Origin: Lates calcarifer
Lineage: Eukaryota; Chordata; Actinopteri; Centropomidae
Direction: 5' to 3'
Assembly: GCF_001640805.2 (NCBI RefSeq)
Contig: NC_066851.1
Span: 22,689,978-22,753,977, forward strand
Length of the DNA stretch: 64,000 nt
Shown: positions 21,021 through 33,384 of the stretch, one piece after another
Position numbering within the stretch: the stretch's first letter is position 1
How the letters are laid out: each line of letters starts with the position of its first letter
The notes under the pieces: model-generated
What the model saw: the letters and a program-made list of their open reading frames with translations, nothing else
Told to the model about the DNA's origin: nothing
Database searches by the model: none
Translations under genes and position numbers: made by a program

Positions 21021-21389
21021 AGCCACTAGGTGCCTCTCTCAAGGCAACAACAGGGAAAGAAAACCAACTAACTCTGCTTTTCAAAGGCTAATTTGATTTC
21101 ATTATTATTATTATGATTTATATGCATACAGTAGCAGATTATATGCAGAGGAATGTGCTGTGAAGAGGAACAATAAGATATCTGGTGGTCTGATCCATCC
21201 ACGTTGGTCGATGGCTGAAAAGTTGCCAAACAGATTTCTTGTTGGTGATAAAGCCTCTTAGTAAAGTATTGATAACAGAGCAGAGCAGATACAATAATCT
21301 ATAAACGGTTGGATTCTCCAGCACAAGCATTTTCATAAACTTGTAGATGTGGACGTTTTCTCAAGGACGTTCTGATCTAGACTCCCTCC

Positions 21390-21720
21390 TCGCTGCTCTC
21401 AGGAGCAAATTAATCCCTCCACGCCAACCAAAAATGAAATCTATTTTTAGCGGTTCATTAAAGCCACTTCTATGCCGAGTCCCACACCAACATTTGGAGT
21501 AATTGAGGGTGTGTGTGTGTGAGTGTGTGTGATGGGGATGGGTGGGTCATGTTCCTCTCACGATTGAATTTGAATGTTTGCTTTCTGAACGCGCAACTTC
21601 TGCATCGCTAATGAGGATTTGTGGCGTTAATCAAAGCCGCTGCCGTGGGTGCCAATCAACATGATTACAGAGAGGAACCGGTTAGGATCACCGCAGCAAA
21701 GGATGCTGGGAACTGGGCAC
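21390..21720. promoter_or_regulatory. possible conserved non-coding element interrupted by a GT run
   Basis: Two repeat-free parts (21400-21505 and 21565-21720) flank a (GT)n run at 21508-21533. The right part contains ATCAAAG at 21630-21636 (TCF/LEF-type), CCAATCAACATGATTACA and ACCGGTT. The density of homeodomain- and TCF-like words resembles developmental enhancers, but no alignment is available. Confidence 0.25.
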
Positions 21721-21739
21721 ATGGTTGTTTGTGTGGTTG

Positions 21740-23280
21740 CGTGCCTATCAAAGTAAAAAAAAGAACAAGGTGGATAAAGTGACGGGGAACTGAGAGAGAG
21801 AGGTGAGTATTGGGTAACAACACTTCCTTAATGTTTTCCAACCAGGGACATAAAGATAAACTGGATTATTTACTGGTTGTTTGCACACCATTATGTTTCC
21901 ATCACGGCAGCTGGACTGTGTTCAAGTCATTGCTTTATCACTCCAGCACAAAGCCGGGGGTCAAAACAAGCTCTAAACATTAAAGTATAAAGATATAATT
22001 TGAATTTAAAACGGTAACACCCAGACCATAAGAGGATCAGACTACATCTGACTCATCCATTTCACAACTAGAATTACCTCCTTGTGGTTGATCTGGTCTG
22101 ACTTGACTTCTTGTTCTGCTGTGTGTCTACTGTATCAGTGTGTAAGAGAAACAGTCTGTATGTGTTCACACGTTTGTCTGATAAAGCTGATTCTGATTGT
22201 GCACAAAGTTGCAGACGGCTTCAACTACAGACGTTGCTGCAAAGAAGCTATAAATGCTACGATACAGATGCTACAGATGAGATATTGGGCCACAGCTGCA
22301 GGTGCTAGCTGTTCAGTGGAAGATCACCTGGTTTAAAATGAAGAACACAAGGATTGCAAGAGAAAGGACAATTTGGATTCTCACAATGAAAAGAACATGA
22401 TGCTGCAATGTTGACGTGCTCTGCTCACAGATGACTCCTCTGCATATAAAATCAAACACTTCTTAAACCAACATCCAGCCACCGTCACTGGCTGTGACCG
22501 TGGACATGCGCCGCTCCATCACAGTCATTCTAGAGGAACACTGAAATTTATCTCAACTCAGCCTCAGTTTTTACTCGGTGCTTACTGGGAGGTGGTTCTG
22601 GACACCTGGGTGACTCACATTGAAGTTTTGTTTATTCACAGAATTTTGAATTGAGTTTTGAATGCTAATTTACAGAAAACTCATTTTATTTCACTGAGGA
22701 AATAAACCCTGGATTTGGGTATGGCATATCTACATATGCAAAAAAATGGTGAAAACAAAAATACTGAGAAGCAGAAAGAAAAACTGTTCTGCCTGAGAGA
22801 TGCAGAAACCCCTGGAGGCTTCTCACTCAAACAAACAAAAAAAAAAAGACAGACAAAAGATGATAAACAGACTCAGGTGAAAAGGCGACAGAAACTAAAT
22901 GAAATCAAGTTTGGTACTGACTGTGAGTTCGTAATGAAGTACGAGTGTGTTTCTGCGGGGAAAAACTAAACCTCCTTCCTCTGTTCAACCACATAACAAC
23001 TCTCCTCCGTCGCTTCCTTCACCGTCTCCTCCTCCTCCTCCTCCTGTCGGGCCTGTTTCGGTATCATGGTGATTGGAGAGGAGCGGCGGCTCTGCAGGCA
23101 TCTGCTCGTTTTGTTAGGAACTGTGTGTAAGTAAACACTTTCTGCTCGCGACCATCTGTCCAAGCTCAGATCTGCATGAGAGCTGGCAGACTCGGCTGGA
23201 AGAGAGAGAAGAGAGGGAGGGAGGGAGGAGGGAAGAAAAGAAGGAAATGTGATGAAAGGATGGAGAGAGAAGGGGAGGGA
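21740..23280. other. non-coding stretch with a LINE-like tail, no gene seen
   Basis: TCTGATAAAGCTGATTCTGA at about 22177 resembles the 3' tail of fish retroposons. A short CTC run (23030-23043) and a purine-rich run (23190-23285, GAGGGAGGGAGGGAGG) follow. Frames over the CTC run are low-complexity. Confidence 0.4.
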
Positions 23281-24127
23281 GAAGGATGATTTCTGTTCTT
23301 GTAGTGATTAAAAATACAAAGATGTTTTTTTGTGATCATTTTTGTTTTCCTAATTTTGATTTTTATTTAATGTACGACCCAAAACGTTCATTAAAAATCA
23401 AGCAATATACAAATACCGGTGCCAGCCTGGCAAAACCCAGCCCACGTCCCACACCAGACACACATGAGGATGGTGGAGAGACAAAACTGAAAAAGGTTAA
23501 AAAAAACAAACCCTCGCTGCCTGATAACACGAAATAACAAATCTGCATGTCTGCAGGGTTTAATATGGATGTTGCTCGGTATCAGTGACTCAAGAAGAAC
23601 AAACCTCGAGATATTTTGTCTGCAAAAGTTTAAAAAGTTCTGTTCCCAAACCAAAAAAGGGAAAGTAAATTATTTCCCAGATTTTAGCATGAGGACAGAG
23701 CAGCAGAGCTTTTTAATCACTGCTCACATGTCCATTAATGGACGTTTCCCCCAGATGGAGAAACAAACGAGCCAATCAGAGCTCTGAATGTGGGATGTCA
23801 TTTTTCTGTGTGAGAGAAAGAAAAACTGTGATAAGTGTGGGTGAGGTTGATGTAGCTGAACCAGAAACAACAAACGACTCTAAAACCTTCTTATTCCTTA
23901 AATCAATATGACAAATGTGCAAATATCTGTATTATCATTAAACAATAAAATAATAATTAAACATTTTGGTGAACATGTATTTGCTTTTTTGGCACGAGTT
24001 AGATTAGATATAAACACATCTGCCCTCACCTCTAAAGGTCACCCATCAACTCATATTGTGTTCCTCTAATCTGTTCACATAGAGAAATGTACATGTACCT
24101 TAAATAAAAATCTGTTAATGTATGGAT
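23281..24127. other. non-coding stretch, no gene seen
   Basis: This is AT-leaning sequence. Overlapping frames of 60-87 codons on both strands near 23286-23787 carry no recognised domain. Confidence 0.4.
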
Positions 24128-24256
24128 TAGGGATGTGACAGTGTCTGCAATTTCATATCACGAGAACAAAAGTGTCTCAATATCGCAATGAATATTGTAT
24201 CATGGACTTGTTATTGAGGTATTATCATATAGTGATGGTTCTGATATCATTACATA
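24128..24256 (+). mobile_element. internally deleted hAT-type copy (family of 16902-17305)
   Basis: It begins TAGGGATGTGACAG, includes CACGAGAACAAAAGTGTCTC (also at about 7672) and ends TCTGATATCATTACATA. It therefore keeps both ends and has lost most of the interior. No target duplication is visible, and a 17-base A run follows directly. Confidence 0.65.
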
Positions 24257-24294
24257 CAAAAAAAAAAAAAAAAATAGTTTTTTTAGCATTAACT

Positions 24295-24490
24295 CAAGAA
24301 TCTCCACCAAGGCCAAAATGTCAATAAATGCTCCGCCTCACACTGTAAAGTAATTTTAGAAACTCTTGAACCAAGGTTCCTCCCTGGCCCATCTCTTCAC
24401 CAAGTTTGGAGCAAATCAGTTCAGTACTTTTTGCATAATCCTGCTGATAAATAAGACGAGAGTGAAAACAAACGGAGGTAATAATAGTTA
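24295..24490 (+). repeat. teleost dispersed repeat ('CACCAAGTTTGG ... GGAGGTAAT' type)
   Basis: GAATCTCCACCAAGGCCAAA, CACCAAGTTTGGAGCAAATC, AGTACTTTTTGCATAATCC, TGCTGATAAATAAGACGAG and AAACAAACGGAGGTAATAAT follow the order of a fish repeat I know ('...caaatttcatccaaatccgttcataactttttgagttatcttgctaacagac...aaacgccggtgaaaac...ggaggtaa'). Confidence 0.65.
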
Positions 24491-25439
24491 AATTTCTGGG
24501 TTTAACACACACACTGCTTTAAAAAGGAAAGTCTTGACTTTTTTGTGTAAAACAACAGAGCAGGGTTCTACAAAGAGGCGCCTTCAGAAGGTGCAAAAGC
24601 TGAGAAAGTTCTGCTCTCCAAGGCAAAAAATCTGTAAATGAAACCGTGGATTATTTTCCAGAATTTAAATTTAGGAACACATTATCTCTTTCCTTTAACT
24701 TTCTGTTGGATCTCTAAGTGTCAATATTACTCCTCCTCAGCTCCAGGCCAGTGAAGTTCAAGAGATAAGAGAAAGAAAGAAGTAAAAAAATCTGAATTAG
24801 AAGAAAAGAAATCTGCCAGAAATCAGAGCGAAAGAGCTGCAGTCTGTGTGTTTACATCTGACTCCATCTGCTTGTCTTTATGACTGGTGTTATCCGTCTG
24901 TCTGTCTGACCGTCTGTCTGTTTATCAAACCCTCAGATACACAGAACAAACGGGAGGAAATAAAAACATGCTGATGAGGTGAACACCCATCCAGAGCTTT
25001 CCATCCAAAACTGAGCTTTTTAGATAATCACTGAATCAAATCTAAACATCTGCTTTCCTGTTCTGTCAGCCCGTCACGATCCAGGCCGTGTTGACTTTGA
25101 CATAATTAGCTGTCTTCACCGTTATCTGGCTGGAAAATAGCAATCATTAATATTTGTGCACTTCCAGCGAACATAACAAGGGATTAGAGCAGTTCAGCTC
25201 CGTGTTAAGGGATGTGAGTGATGTTGGATATCACCAGAGATCTGTATTAGTAAAGAATTTAATGTTTAAAAAAGGTTTAGCTGAGTTTAACATTTGTTTA
25301 TGTTCACTGACGGGAAATCTGACAAACAGGGTGTGATGAAAGGAAAGAAATCCTGTGTTAAAGTTGAGAAACATGGAGTTTACCAAAGACTTTAAGGTGA
25401 TAAAACATAAACCACCACAGTAAAATTAATCCTGAGCCC
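24491..25439. other. non-coding stretch, no gene seen
   Basis: This is ordinary sequence. CTGTCTGTCTGACCGTCTGT near 24898 is a tiny tetranucleotide run. The part at 25080-25180 (CATAATTAGCTGTC, GCAATCATTAATATTTGTGC) could be a regulatory element, but this is a weak impression. Confidence 0.35.
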
Positions 25440-25700
25440 CAGCTTACAGACCGAGTACTGATGAAATAATTACTCATTTCACTGATTAATCAACTGATTA
25501 ATCAGAAAACTGTGCCAAACATTTTCTGGTTCCAGCTTCTCAAATGTGAGGATTTACTAGGTTTCTCTGTTTTATAGAATTATAAACTGAATATCTCTGG
25601 ATTGTTGGTCAAACAAAACAAGGCATCTGTGGATGTCCTCGTTGGATCTGAGAAGCTGAGATGAGCATTTCTAAAATTTCAGACGGTTTATAGACATTTA
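25440..25700 (+). repeat. 'ATTAATCA' family repeat, copy 2
   Basis: CTGATTAATCAACTGATTAA, TTCTGGTTCCAGCTTCTCAA, ATGTGAGGATTTACTAGGTT, AAACTGAATATCTCTGGATT and GTCAAACAAAACAAGGCATC are in the family order. It faces the inverted partial copy at 25860-26000. Confidence 0.8.
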
Positions 25701-25859
25701 AAAAAGAATTTAACATCTTCATAGCAAAAATCAGCAAAATCTAAGTCCCATCAGCAGTAGATTTATTGAATGTTTTGTTCAATGAACCGTCTGAAAATAA
25801 GGAAAAAATGCCAATAACATCCCACAGCCCAAGGTGATCTTGTCTTCAAATGTCTTTTG

Positions 25860-26000
25860 TCTGAACAAAAGTCCAAAACCAAAATGTATTTACTTTACTG
25901 TGACATATGAGAAGCTGAGAAATTTTGTTATTTTTCACTAATTGTGCCTGATAAATGACTGATTATCAAAACAAGTGACTAACTGTTTCAGCTCTAATCA
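25860..26000 (-). repeat. 'ATTAATCA' family repeat, copy 3 (inverted)
   Basis: Read on the minus strand, it gives TGAAACAGTTAGTCACTTG, GATAATCAGTCATTTATC and TTCTCAGCTTCTCATATG, matching family text in reverse. With copy 2 it forms a loose inverted pair separated by about 160 bases. Confidence 0.65.
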
Positions 26001-27000
26001 TTTACACCTGTATGGATATGATTAGATTGACTGACGGTGTGCTCGGACTCTCTAATTTGGGGTTTTAAGAAAAACAAACTGACACAGTCCACCATCCAGC
26101 AATGTCTGAGACTCCTCACCATCTCACTAGACCCTAACGAAAACATGAGTTTAAGAGTTAAGTTGTTTGTTCTGTAATCAGTCCTAATTTCTGGGAAATT
26201 AAGCATCCGAGTGTTCACACAGCTCCTGCCGCCGTTTGAGACGAACTGTGTGCAAACCGTCGTTACATCCTCAGTCTCTGCCATTTTTCCACCTCTTGAA
26301 AGTAAATTTATTTCACGTTAACGGCCACTTTACAACACGTTTGTTGTGTTTCTGCATTAAGATTCTGTAGACACAAAGCAACACAAACTTAAAAAAAGCC
26401 CTCCAGTCACTGCTCTCACAGTGTATGTTATCAACTTCATCTGACTTTGACAGGACAAAATGGCATTTTATTTACACCTCGCGATCTGGGTGGAGGTCAT
26501 TCTTTCTCTGCAGGTCATCCTGTCAACGTCTTCGCCTCAATTCACCGTTCCTTTTCTTCATGTCTCCATCACCCAGTCTGTATATCTGTTTGCCTCTTTA
26601 TCCTCTGAGCTGCTGATGTGATCTGAATGATGCTGCCTCCGCCTGCCCTGACCTTATTCTGTCTCTCCATCCTTCAGCCAGTCTGTCACATTTACTGTCA
26701 GAATCACAATAACCTTTCACTGTGTACAATGAATACAGAGGAGTGGGAATATGTTGACACCTGTACTGGATAACATGACTTCACATACAGTACGTGAGCA
26801 GAGTCAGTGCAGAACACACAACCGACTATAAATCTCAGTCCTTACAGAAAAAGCTCCACTAATATGTTATAAAAAAGATTAGAGCCGAGCAGTGCACTGG
26901 AGCAGTCAATGGTTTAGTGTGGAACGTCGGCAAGCTAACCTAGCTAATGTTAGCACCCGCTAGTAAAAGTGGGTACCCCTGATATAAGCTGTGGTTTTTA
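26001..27000. other. non-coding stretch, no gene seen
   Basis: This is unique-looking DNA. The minus frame at 25994-26284 (96 codons) overlaps the repeat at its end and has no recognised domain. CCTAGCTAATGTTAGCACCC near 26940 has the AGCTAAC-rich character common in fish repeats. Confidence 0.35.
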
Positions 27001-27006
27001 TAGGGT

Positions 27007-27541
27007 GTTTCTTGCCATGAGCCCTCAACGTCATGTTTCAGTTGTCAGTCTTTTTCTGTGCTGCACAACCAAGGCGAATAAAGCTAGCCTTACCTAGATA
27101 TCTTCGCCCAGCTAAGGTGAAAACAGGATTTTTCCTATTTTAAGGCAGCTCAGAAAAGGCCTGACAACCGAAACACATAACGACCAATCGATTTTCGTTT
27201 CGGAGTGGGAAACCAGAAACAAAAAACAAGCCATTGTGCGATTTTCGTTTTGGAACAATGAAATCTGAAAACAAAGAACGACTAGTATTTTTTTATTTTT
27301 GTTTTATGTTGACAACAGGCTTAAAAACCAGTCTGTTTCATCGTGCGTTAAATTATTTATTTTTTGCCCCTGAAGTCACCCAATGAACAATAGCACAGTC
27401 CTTCACTGTGCTGCCCAGCTAAAGCTAGCTGTCTTCAGCTAGCTAGTGTGAAAATAGACGACCTTAGCTAGCTATGATCACTATGAGCACAGAAAAGGAT
27501 TAACAACCAAAACACGAAGATGTGGGCTCATAGCAAGAAAC
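27007..27541. mobile_element. 535-bp foldback element with 57-bp arms
   Basis: The left arm GTTTCTTGCCATGAGCCC to TTTTTCTGTGCTG (27007-27062) matches the reverse complement of 27485-27541 at roughly 80 percent (GTTTCTTGCTATGAGCCC when read on minus). Inside, CTGTGCTGC followed by AAAGCTAGC-type text and GTGAAAA recurs directly at about 27055 and 27408. The block GACAACCGAAACAC at 27163 recurs as TAACAACCAAAACACG at 27501. The centre contains a CGATTTTCGTTT repeat. No transposase frame is present. Confidence 0.7.
27185..27300. repeat. CGATTTTCGTTT-type repeat inside the foldback element
   Basis: ACCAATCGATTTTCGTTTCG and GTGCGATTTTCGTTTTGG occur about 50 bases apart, each followed by AAACCAGAAACAAA- or GAAATCTGAAAACAAA-type text. 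This resembles a fish tandem repeat built on AAAATCGATTTTCGTTT. Confidence 0.65.
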
Positions 27542-27549
27542 ATGGCATC

Positions 27550-28990
27550 ATGACTTAAAAAGTGGACAACGATATATCAGTGTGTAACAGCCAGTTATAT
27601 AAATTGAAATGATTAGTTAGAGAATTGTAGATGTAAAAAATAAAACAAAAAAATATATATATTAAAGAGCATTAGTATATTTACAGTAAACAAACAATAC
27701 TGGCCTACTTTCTCTTCTTAAGCCAACCTGTCAGTGCACTGTTAGCATGAAATATATGAGAATAAGGTAAAGCCATTAATCATTTAGTCGTCGTGCAAGG
27801 GAAGGGTTTCAATGACCTTATACGTCTGAAATGTTTGTCCACTGGAGTGGAAACAAAAAAATGCACAAAGGGATTTAAAGATTTGGGCTGAGGGGAACTG
27901 GCGGCTGTTTGCAGGCCGTCCCTGCAAACACTCAGGTACTCTGCCTCATTAATTAGAGCAGAATGGATTTGGCCGGCTGAGTGTTATTCTCTGTATGCAC
28001 AGCTGCTGAGGCCGGACAGCGTGGAGGGAAGATTGGGAGCACAGAAACTGAGAGCTCACTTTAATCTCAAGGGCCCGTAAATTTTGTCTCAATAAATAAA
28101 CAAAAGCCTTTGGAGTGCCAATACAGAAAAGCAAACTAAAGGATGGTGAAGAGTCAGATCAGAATTTCTGTGGAAGAAAGAGGAATAAAAAAATGAAGAG
28201 AAAATGTCAGTTTCAGTTTGATGTAAAAGCAGAAGTTGGAGATACAACAGACTTCAGAGTGACCAGGAAGCTGAGAGGACTGATAGAGTGAGAAAGCCTA
28301 AGAAACAGATATTATTTTCCTTTTTGGAGGTTGGATGATTCCCTCCAAGCTGCCCACATATTTGATATTTATGGCGCTCTGGAGAGCTGGGACGCAGGGC
28401 TCCTCCTCCTCCTCCTCCCACACCAGCATCCTTCTGAAGCGAGGAGAAAGGATCAACCTGGATTTCTGAAGTGTCTGTTGTGTTGCCATAGATAGAACAT
28501 GCCAGGGGCTCTGCTGGATAGATAGCTAACAATTTATCTCCCCGCAGACGGGACCCCCAGACTGGTAAACCCAACGCCCACACCCCCTGCTCCCCTCGCT
28601 CCCCTCCCACGCTGTCTGTCTGTCTGTCTGGACGAAGGGGAAGCTTCAGCGTTTCTGCGCCCGAGGGGTGAAAATACACCCTGGCGAGACGTGCAGTCAA
28701 ATACGAGAATAGCAGAAACATGTCTGCCTTTTATTTTTAACAAGGGATGAAAATTAGCTTCCAGCCAGGATGTCTGTAAACGTCCTTCGTGCCAAGTGTG
28801 TCTTGCATTTGAACCGGTAGCTGCAGTACAGGAGAGTTCACGGTGAGACAACACAGGCGGCCATGCCTGGAAGGAGCAACTCACCAATCCCAATAATGTT
28901 TCCCAACAAATATTCCGGCTACGCTCAAACAGCGGGAACTTCACACTCGGATGCTAATGTGGTCGTGTAGTCATATCTGTTTTTCACACT
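27550..28990. other. non-coding stretch with two unconvincing minus-strand frames
   Basis: Minus frames of 155 codons (28254-28721) and 136 codons (28534-28944) overlap each other in different phases. They include Gly/Glu runs from a CTCCTCCTCCTCCTCC stretch at about 28400 and match no family. The parts at 27930-28080 and 28780-28930 look repeat-free and could hold regulatory elements. Confidence 0.35.
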
Positions 28991-28994
28991 AATA

Positions 28995-29105
28995 TTTAGT
29001 CCACTTTATTAGGAACACCTCTCAGTGTAACACAATATAGGTCAACAACAACATAATTAATCCTAACATGGCTCAACTACAACTCTACAGAGAGTAAAAC
29101 ATGAC
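28995..29105 (+). mobile_element. end fragment of a repeat with 'TTTATTAGGAACACCT' terminus
   Basis: TAGTCCACTTTATTAGGAAC and ACCT at 28997-29020, followed by GTGTAACACAATATAGG, match the start of a fish element whose ends read 'ACTTTATTAGGAACACCT' and 'ACACTCAGTTNCCANTTTATTAGG'. The opposite-end type is at 34322. The part after 29060 is too diverged to assign. Confidence 0.55.
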
Positions 29106-31430
29106 CCAGATTATGCTTTCCTTGGAAAATCATTAAAATGACAAGTTAACAGCAAGCTAAATGTTAGCACAGGGTTTTCCCTACCATTATAAGGCTTAGG
29201 TCCTGCATCTTCACCAAATTAATGTAAAATCATGTAAAATATTTTCCCAGATCTAATGGTTGCACTTCAACCCCAGTGGACTTCTTTGTCTTTAAACTTT
29301 TTTGGGTGTTGTTAATTTATCTCCTCCACCTTTTCCAAATGTTTGTACACATCTATATTAATAATAATAATAGTAATGGTCCAGAATTTAAAACCAATCA
29401 GAATCTCATCCATTCCTAAGGTAACCTCCATGATCTCCAGTGTATTTGAGAAACTAAAAAAACTGCGAAAAAACAAATGAAATTAACGTATAAATCTGCC
29501 TGTGTTTCCTTGCGTTAAACACTAGGGGGTGTATCTGTATATTATTCAGAATTAAAGACACAAAACAAACCTGTGTAGAAACGAGGCTACTTATTAAACC
29601 ATACTGAGTTTTGGCTTCAATCTAAACTGTCATAAAATCATACATTAGCTCAACCCCTCTTCTATGTTTTCGGTCGAGTTTTGAATCGCTGCAGGACCTG
29701 AGGGAGGTCTGATGAAGCTGTGACAGTTGAAATGATTTTTCCCTCATTAAATTTTTATTTGAAGCATGCTGCTCAAGCTCTATTACCTTTTTTTTGTCAG
29801 CAGCACAGCTAAGATTCAGCGTCTTGCAGAATGACAGTAAACAAAATTAAAATTCCACAAGCACAACTCCAATCTTTATGCGGCGGAGATGCCTGATGCA
29901 TCTTCAGCTAAAACCTTTAAGATAGTCTTCTGTGAATATTTCCTTTTAGAAAAAACAGTATCCTTTATACTCTTCCAAGCTTTCCCATCTGCAACTGGTC
30001 ACTTATTTAAATTCAGTTAAGGGGGGGTTGATGGGTGCCTTTTACTTTCATTTTCCCTCCTGCGATTGATGGTTAACAAGGGCTTATGCTTTTAAGTCTG
30101 TGCTAACAACGTCAGTGCCATTCTAGCGGTTTTAGGATTTAGTTTGGCCTGGAGATCGAGAGGTTGACTAATAACCAAAAACACAGAGCTCACTGCTCCT
30201 GCCAACATGCCCTTGAGCTTTATTTTTCCCCTTCGCTGCTCATTTGTTCAGGACAGGTGGAGCTGAGTGGGAACATCTGTAAGTAAATCCATAAATATTA
30301 GCAGTCCATATTCTTTCCCACTCTCTTGCAACCTACTTAACATATTGAGAGTCTCAGCAGAAAGTGTTCACATAACCCTCCAATAGTGTGTATTCTGTTT
30401 TCCTGCTTATTTTACATTCTATTTCTGTGCTGCTATCATGGTTTCTTTCTCCCTCCTGAATCCTTTTATTCTGCTGCTGCAACAACTCTTTCCTCCACAG
30501 GGATCAGCGAAGTTTAATCTCTGATTTAATAACAGAAAAGCTGCTGGTACCAGTAAGAGATTCAGCTGCTGAGTGGAGGGTAACTGGTCCTAAATCTAAC
30601 CTTAAACTGACCCTGAACTTTGACTGGAGGTACGGGAAGAGCTGCTACAACCTCTGCCAATACATGGAGTCCTCAAAATATAAATATCACCAGTGTTTGC
30701 AGATACATAAAGGTTTAACTATCTAAACTCTCAGCTTTAATGAGGTTAGAGTCTCACTTTTAAGTCTCAGGTACAAGTTGAAGTTTAACTCTCAGCTTTA
30801 ATTTGAAGACGTTTTCATACATTTCTGGGTAAACCTTGTGCGAACTGTAGCCCTGGCATTATCCCGTTAATTACACTGTGTATAAAACAGGCTTTGATTC
30901 CTTCAGGATTAACTGAGAGGGGGTTGCAAACACCCTAAAACTCGAGCTTAAAGACAGCATTTTAACCTCACAGTCATTGTCATTAACACTGCAGATCACT
31001 GTCTAAACAGAACATGTGAAAAAAGCCATAAGTTGATAGTGAAAAAAGAGAAATGTATTTTTAAAGGTTTTGCTAACTGCTTTATATGTAGCTGTTGTCA
31101 GGGGAGAAAGTCCATCATCATCAGCAGTGGGCGACTTGGCTGAAATCCAGTTTTTACCATCAGGCTGATATCTGTCTGATATATTAGAGAACCAGTAACG
31201 TGGTCTGCTCCTATTTGTCATTGCTCACTTTGGAGAAATTAAGCTGCTGGAGTGTGAAATGTCACGAAATCCTGGGGAAAAGTTGCCAAGTTGGAAGCGG
31301 AATATGAAAAGACATATTTCCACCTGACGTGTGTGAGCACTTAAATGATCATTTTATCATTTCATTGACTTCAACAGTAGCTGGACTGTTTGCTTAGCGT
31401 TTGGATTGGCAGTGGACGTCTGCTGGAGCC
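29106..31430. other. non-coding stretch, no gene seen
   Basis: ACAGGGTTTTCCCTACCATT near 29170 resembles fish repeat text, but its boundaries are unclear. The remainder (trinucleotide ATAATAATAATAG near 29360, ordinary sequence elsewhere) shows no exon. GGATCAGCGAAGTTTAATCT near 30501 resembles a retroposon tail. Confidence 0.35.
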
Positions 31431-31710
31431 AGCCAGGATGGAGGGATGAGGAAAAGGAGGGAAGGAGGAAGGGAGGACGGGGGGAAATGAAGCCTCGGGG
31501 GGGAGTGCAGGCGATCAGACCGGCTTCCCACAGTTCTGCGGGATCGTGAGAAAGGCGGCGAGGATTGAGCCCAGCCGTCCGGAGTGTGGGCTAATTGATT
31601 TAAGCTGTTTCTACGGGAGGGGATTTACCTTGCCGGTAATTAGCGGCGATTTCTGACAGCGCGGCGCCTCACCGGGCTGAGAGCCCCTGCAGACGGATTT
31701 GCGCAGCAGG
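31430..31710. promoter_or_regulatory. GC-richer island, possible regulatory element
   Basis: A purine-rich lead (GGAAGGAGGAAGGGAGGACG) is followed by CpG-containing sequence (GGCGGCGAGGATTGAGC, GACAGCGCGGCGCCTCACCG) with TAATTGATTTAAG and CGGTAATTAGCGG between. Homeodomain-type TAATTA words inside CpG-containing DNA are typical of developmental enhancers or promoters, but no exon or start site can be shown. Confidence 0.3.
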
Positions 31711-32209
31711 ATCAAATCTTACAAATCTCACTTTTTGTGTTTTTTTAAGCCACGGGGTTGAAGTTTGTAAATCTGGTGACACAGACTTTTTGATTCTACA
31801 GAGAAACCCAATAAAATCCCCAAAAATCTGAAGCTGTCTGTCTCTGCTTTCACTGGATTTTAAACCAATATAACAACATACAGTATGATTTCCTTTAAAA
31901 CAGTGGCACCAAAGGACAAACAGAGACTAGATATGTGTCTGATAGAGCACATTTTAAAGATAAAGCTTCAGAGTTACCCTAAAATGCAAGAAATCTGTTC
32001 TTCTGTACTTGAAACTGCACAGAAAACTGATGAAATACCTTCTCTAAGATAATAGAATCTCAAAAAAAACTCTAAAAGTTATCATTAAACTCTGTCACAT
32101 TAAATGAAAGAAAGAAAGAAGAGGAGGAATGCTGCATATTGGAGCAGATTAATTACAGAAACCTGAATCCCCTAATTCTGTGAGAGCTGAAAAAAGAGAG
32201 AAGATTAAT
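31711..32209. other. non-coding stretch, no gene seen
   Basis: This is ordinary AT-leaning sequence with no recognised repeat or frame. Confidence 0.4.
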
Positions 32210-32214
32210 GCAAC

Positions 32215-32500
32215 ACAATTCATAGTTTAAACCAGTTTTCTTGTAAAAATTGGAAAAAAATCTCAATCATTCTCTGGCTACAGCTTCTAAAACCTGAGGA
32301 TTTGCTGCTTTTGTCTGTTTTATATCATTATAGCTTAAGTCTCTGAGGGCATCAGTCTGCTGATCAGACAAAACACGACGTTTGGAGATGTCTCCTTCGG
32401 CGCTGGGACACGGTGACGGGCAATTTTAACTATTTTCTCTCTTCTCTATTAAGAAAACAATCTTCAGATATATTAATAATAACGATAATAATTAGTTGTA
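32215..32500 (+). repeat. 'ATTAATCA' family repeat, copy 4
   Basis: TTCTCTGGCTACAGCTTCTA, ACCTGAGGATTTGCTGCTTT, TGATCAGACAAAACACGACG, TTTGGAGATGTCTCCTTCGG and TAATAATTAGTTGTAACCCT follow family order. Confidence 0.75.
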
Positions 32501-33380
32501 ACCCTTCTTGCCTTCTTTCAACATCTCCAGGTGTGTTTGCTCATTTGAATATTGAATATTTGTGTTGAGAATAGTATAAATACATGCAGATATTGCTGAT
32601 TTATGCTTAAGAAAAGGGCCTTCTCTCACTCTTGTTTGCCCTCATGTACATATTAGATTAGCATGTGGATAAATATGTAAATTCTGGGAAGATCCACATT
32701 CCCATGTCTTATATTTATTATTATAGTTTGCTCAATAAACCATTAATTGTGCTGCTCCAACAGCCTGATAAAGTGTGATGTTTCCTTATCAGGCAGCAGC
32801 CATTAAAATCTAACTTTAGCCCCAGTCCCAGTTTCAGTACTCTGGCACTGCCGTCTAAATATGGAAACCCACATGGAGTCAGATTTTTCCATTTGTTTGG
32901 ACAACATTTCAAAGATCCAAACTGTGTCACAGATGCAGAAAAGGCAGATTTGAGCCGGCAGTGTAAATTCAGCGTTTTGAAGGAGCGCCTGGTTTCCCTG
33001 AAGCGTCACGGTGCCAAGTCTGACTTTGCTCTATTTAAAGCCGGTCGACTGAGATAACCTCCTGGGTGAGAAGGAAGTGAGGAAACCTGCTTTTACTGCG
33101 ACACAGAGCTTCCTCTGAAAATGTTTTTCTCCAGTTAGAAGGGTCTGAATCATGTATCATGACTGCAGTTAATCATTGTTGAATATTCACAAGTTTTCTC
33201 CAGTAGAGGAAAAAAAGTCAAGACAATTATCTCTGTGTAAAATATTTAACTTGCTCCACTTTATGTATTTTAAGTGGAGCAAAACAGCTGTGTTCCCCAA
33301 ATGACATAGATCCGCAAGTTTAACCAAAACAAAGTGAATTTGTTGTGTCGAGTTTTGTTTCAATATAAGGGAACTGAGAG
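32501..33380. other. non-coding stretch, no gene seen
   Basis: No recognised repeat or exon. Minus frames at 32721-33009 show no domain. Confidence 0.4.
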
Positions 33381-33384
33381 TTAC

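Noticed and set aside
22111..22336. Overlapping plus frames of 65-84 codons near 22.1 kb
   Set aside because: They overlap in different phases, include retroposon-tail text and show no domain.
28254..28944. Two overlapping minus frames of 155 and 136 codons
   Set aside because: They overlap in different phases, include Gly/Glu runs from a CTC repeat and match no family.
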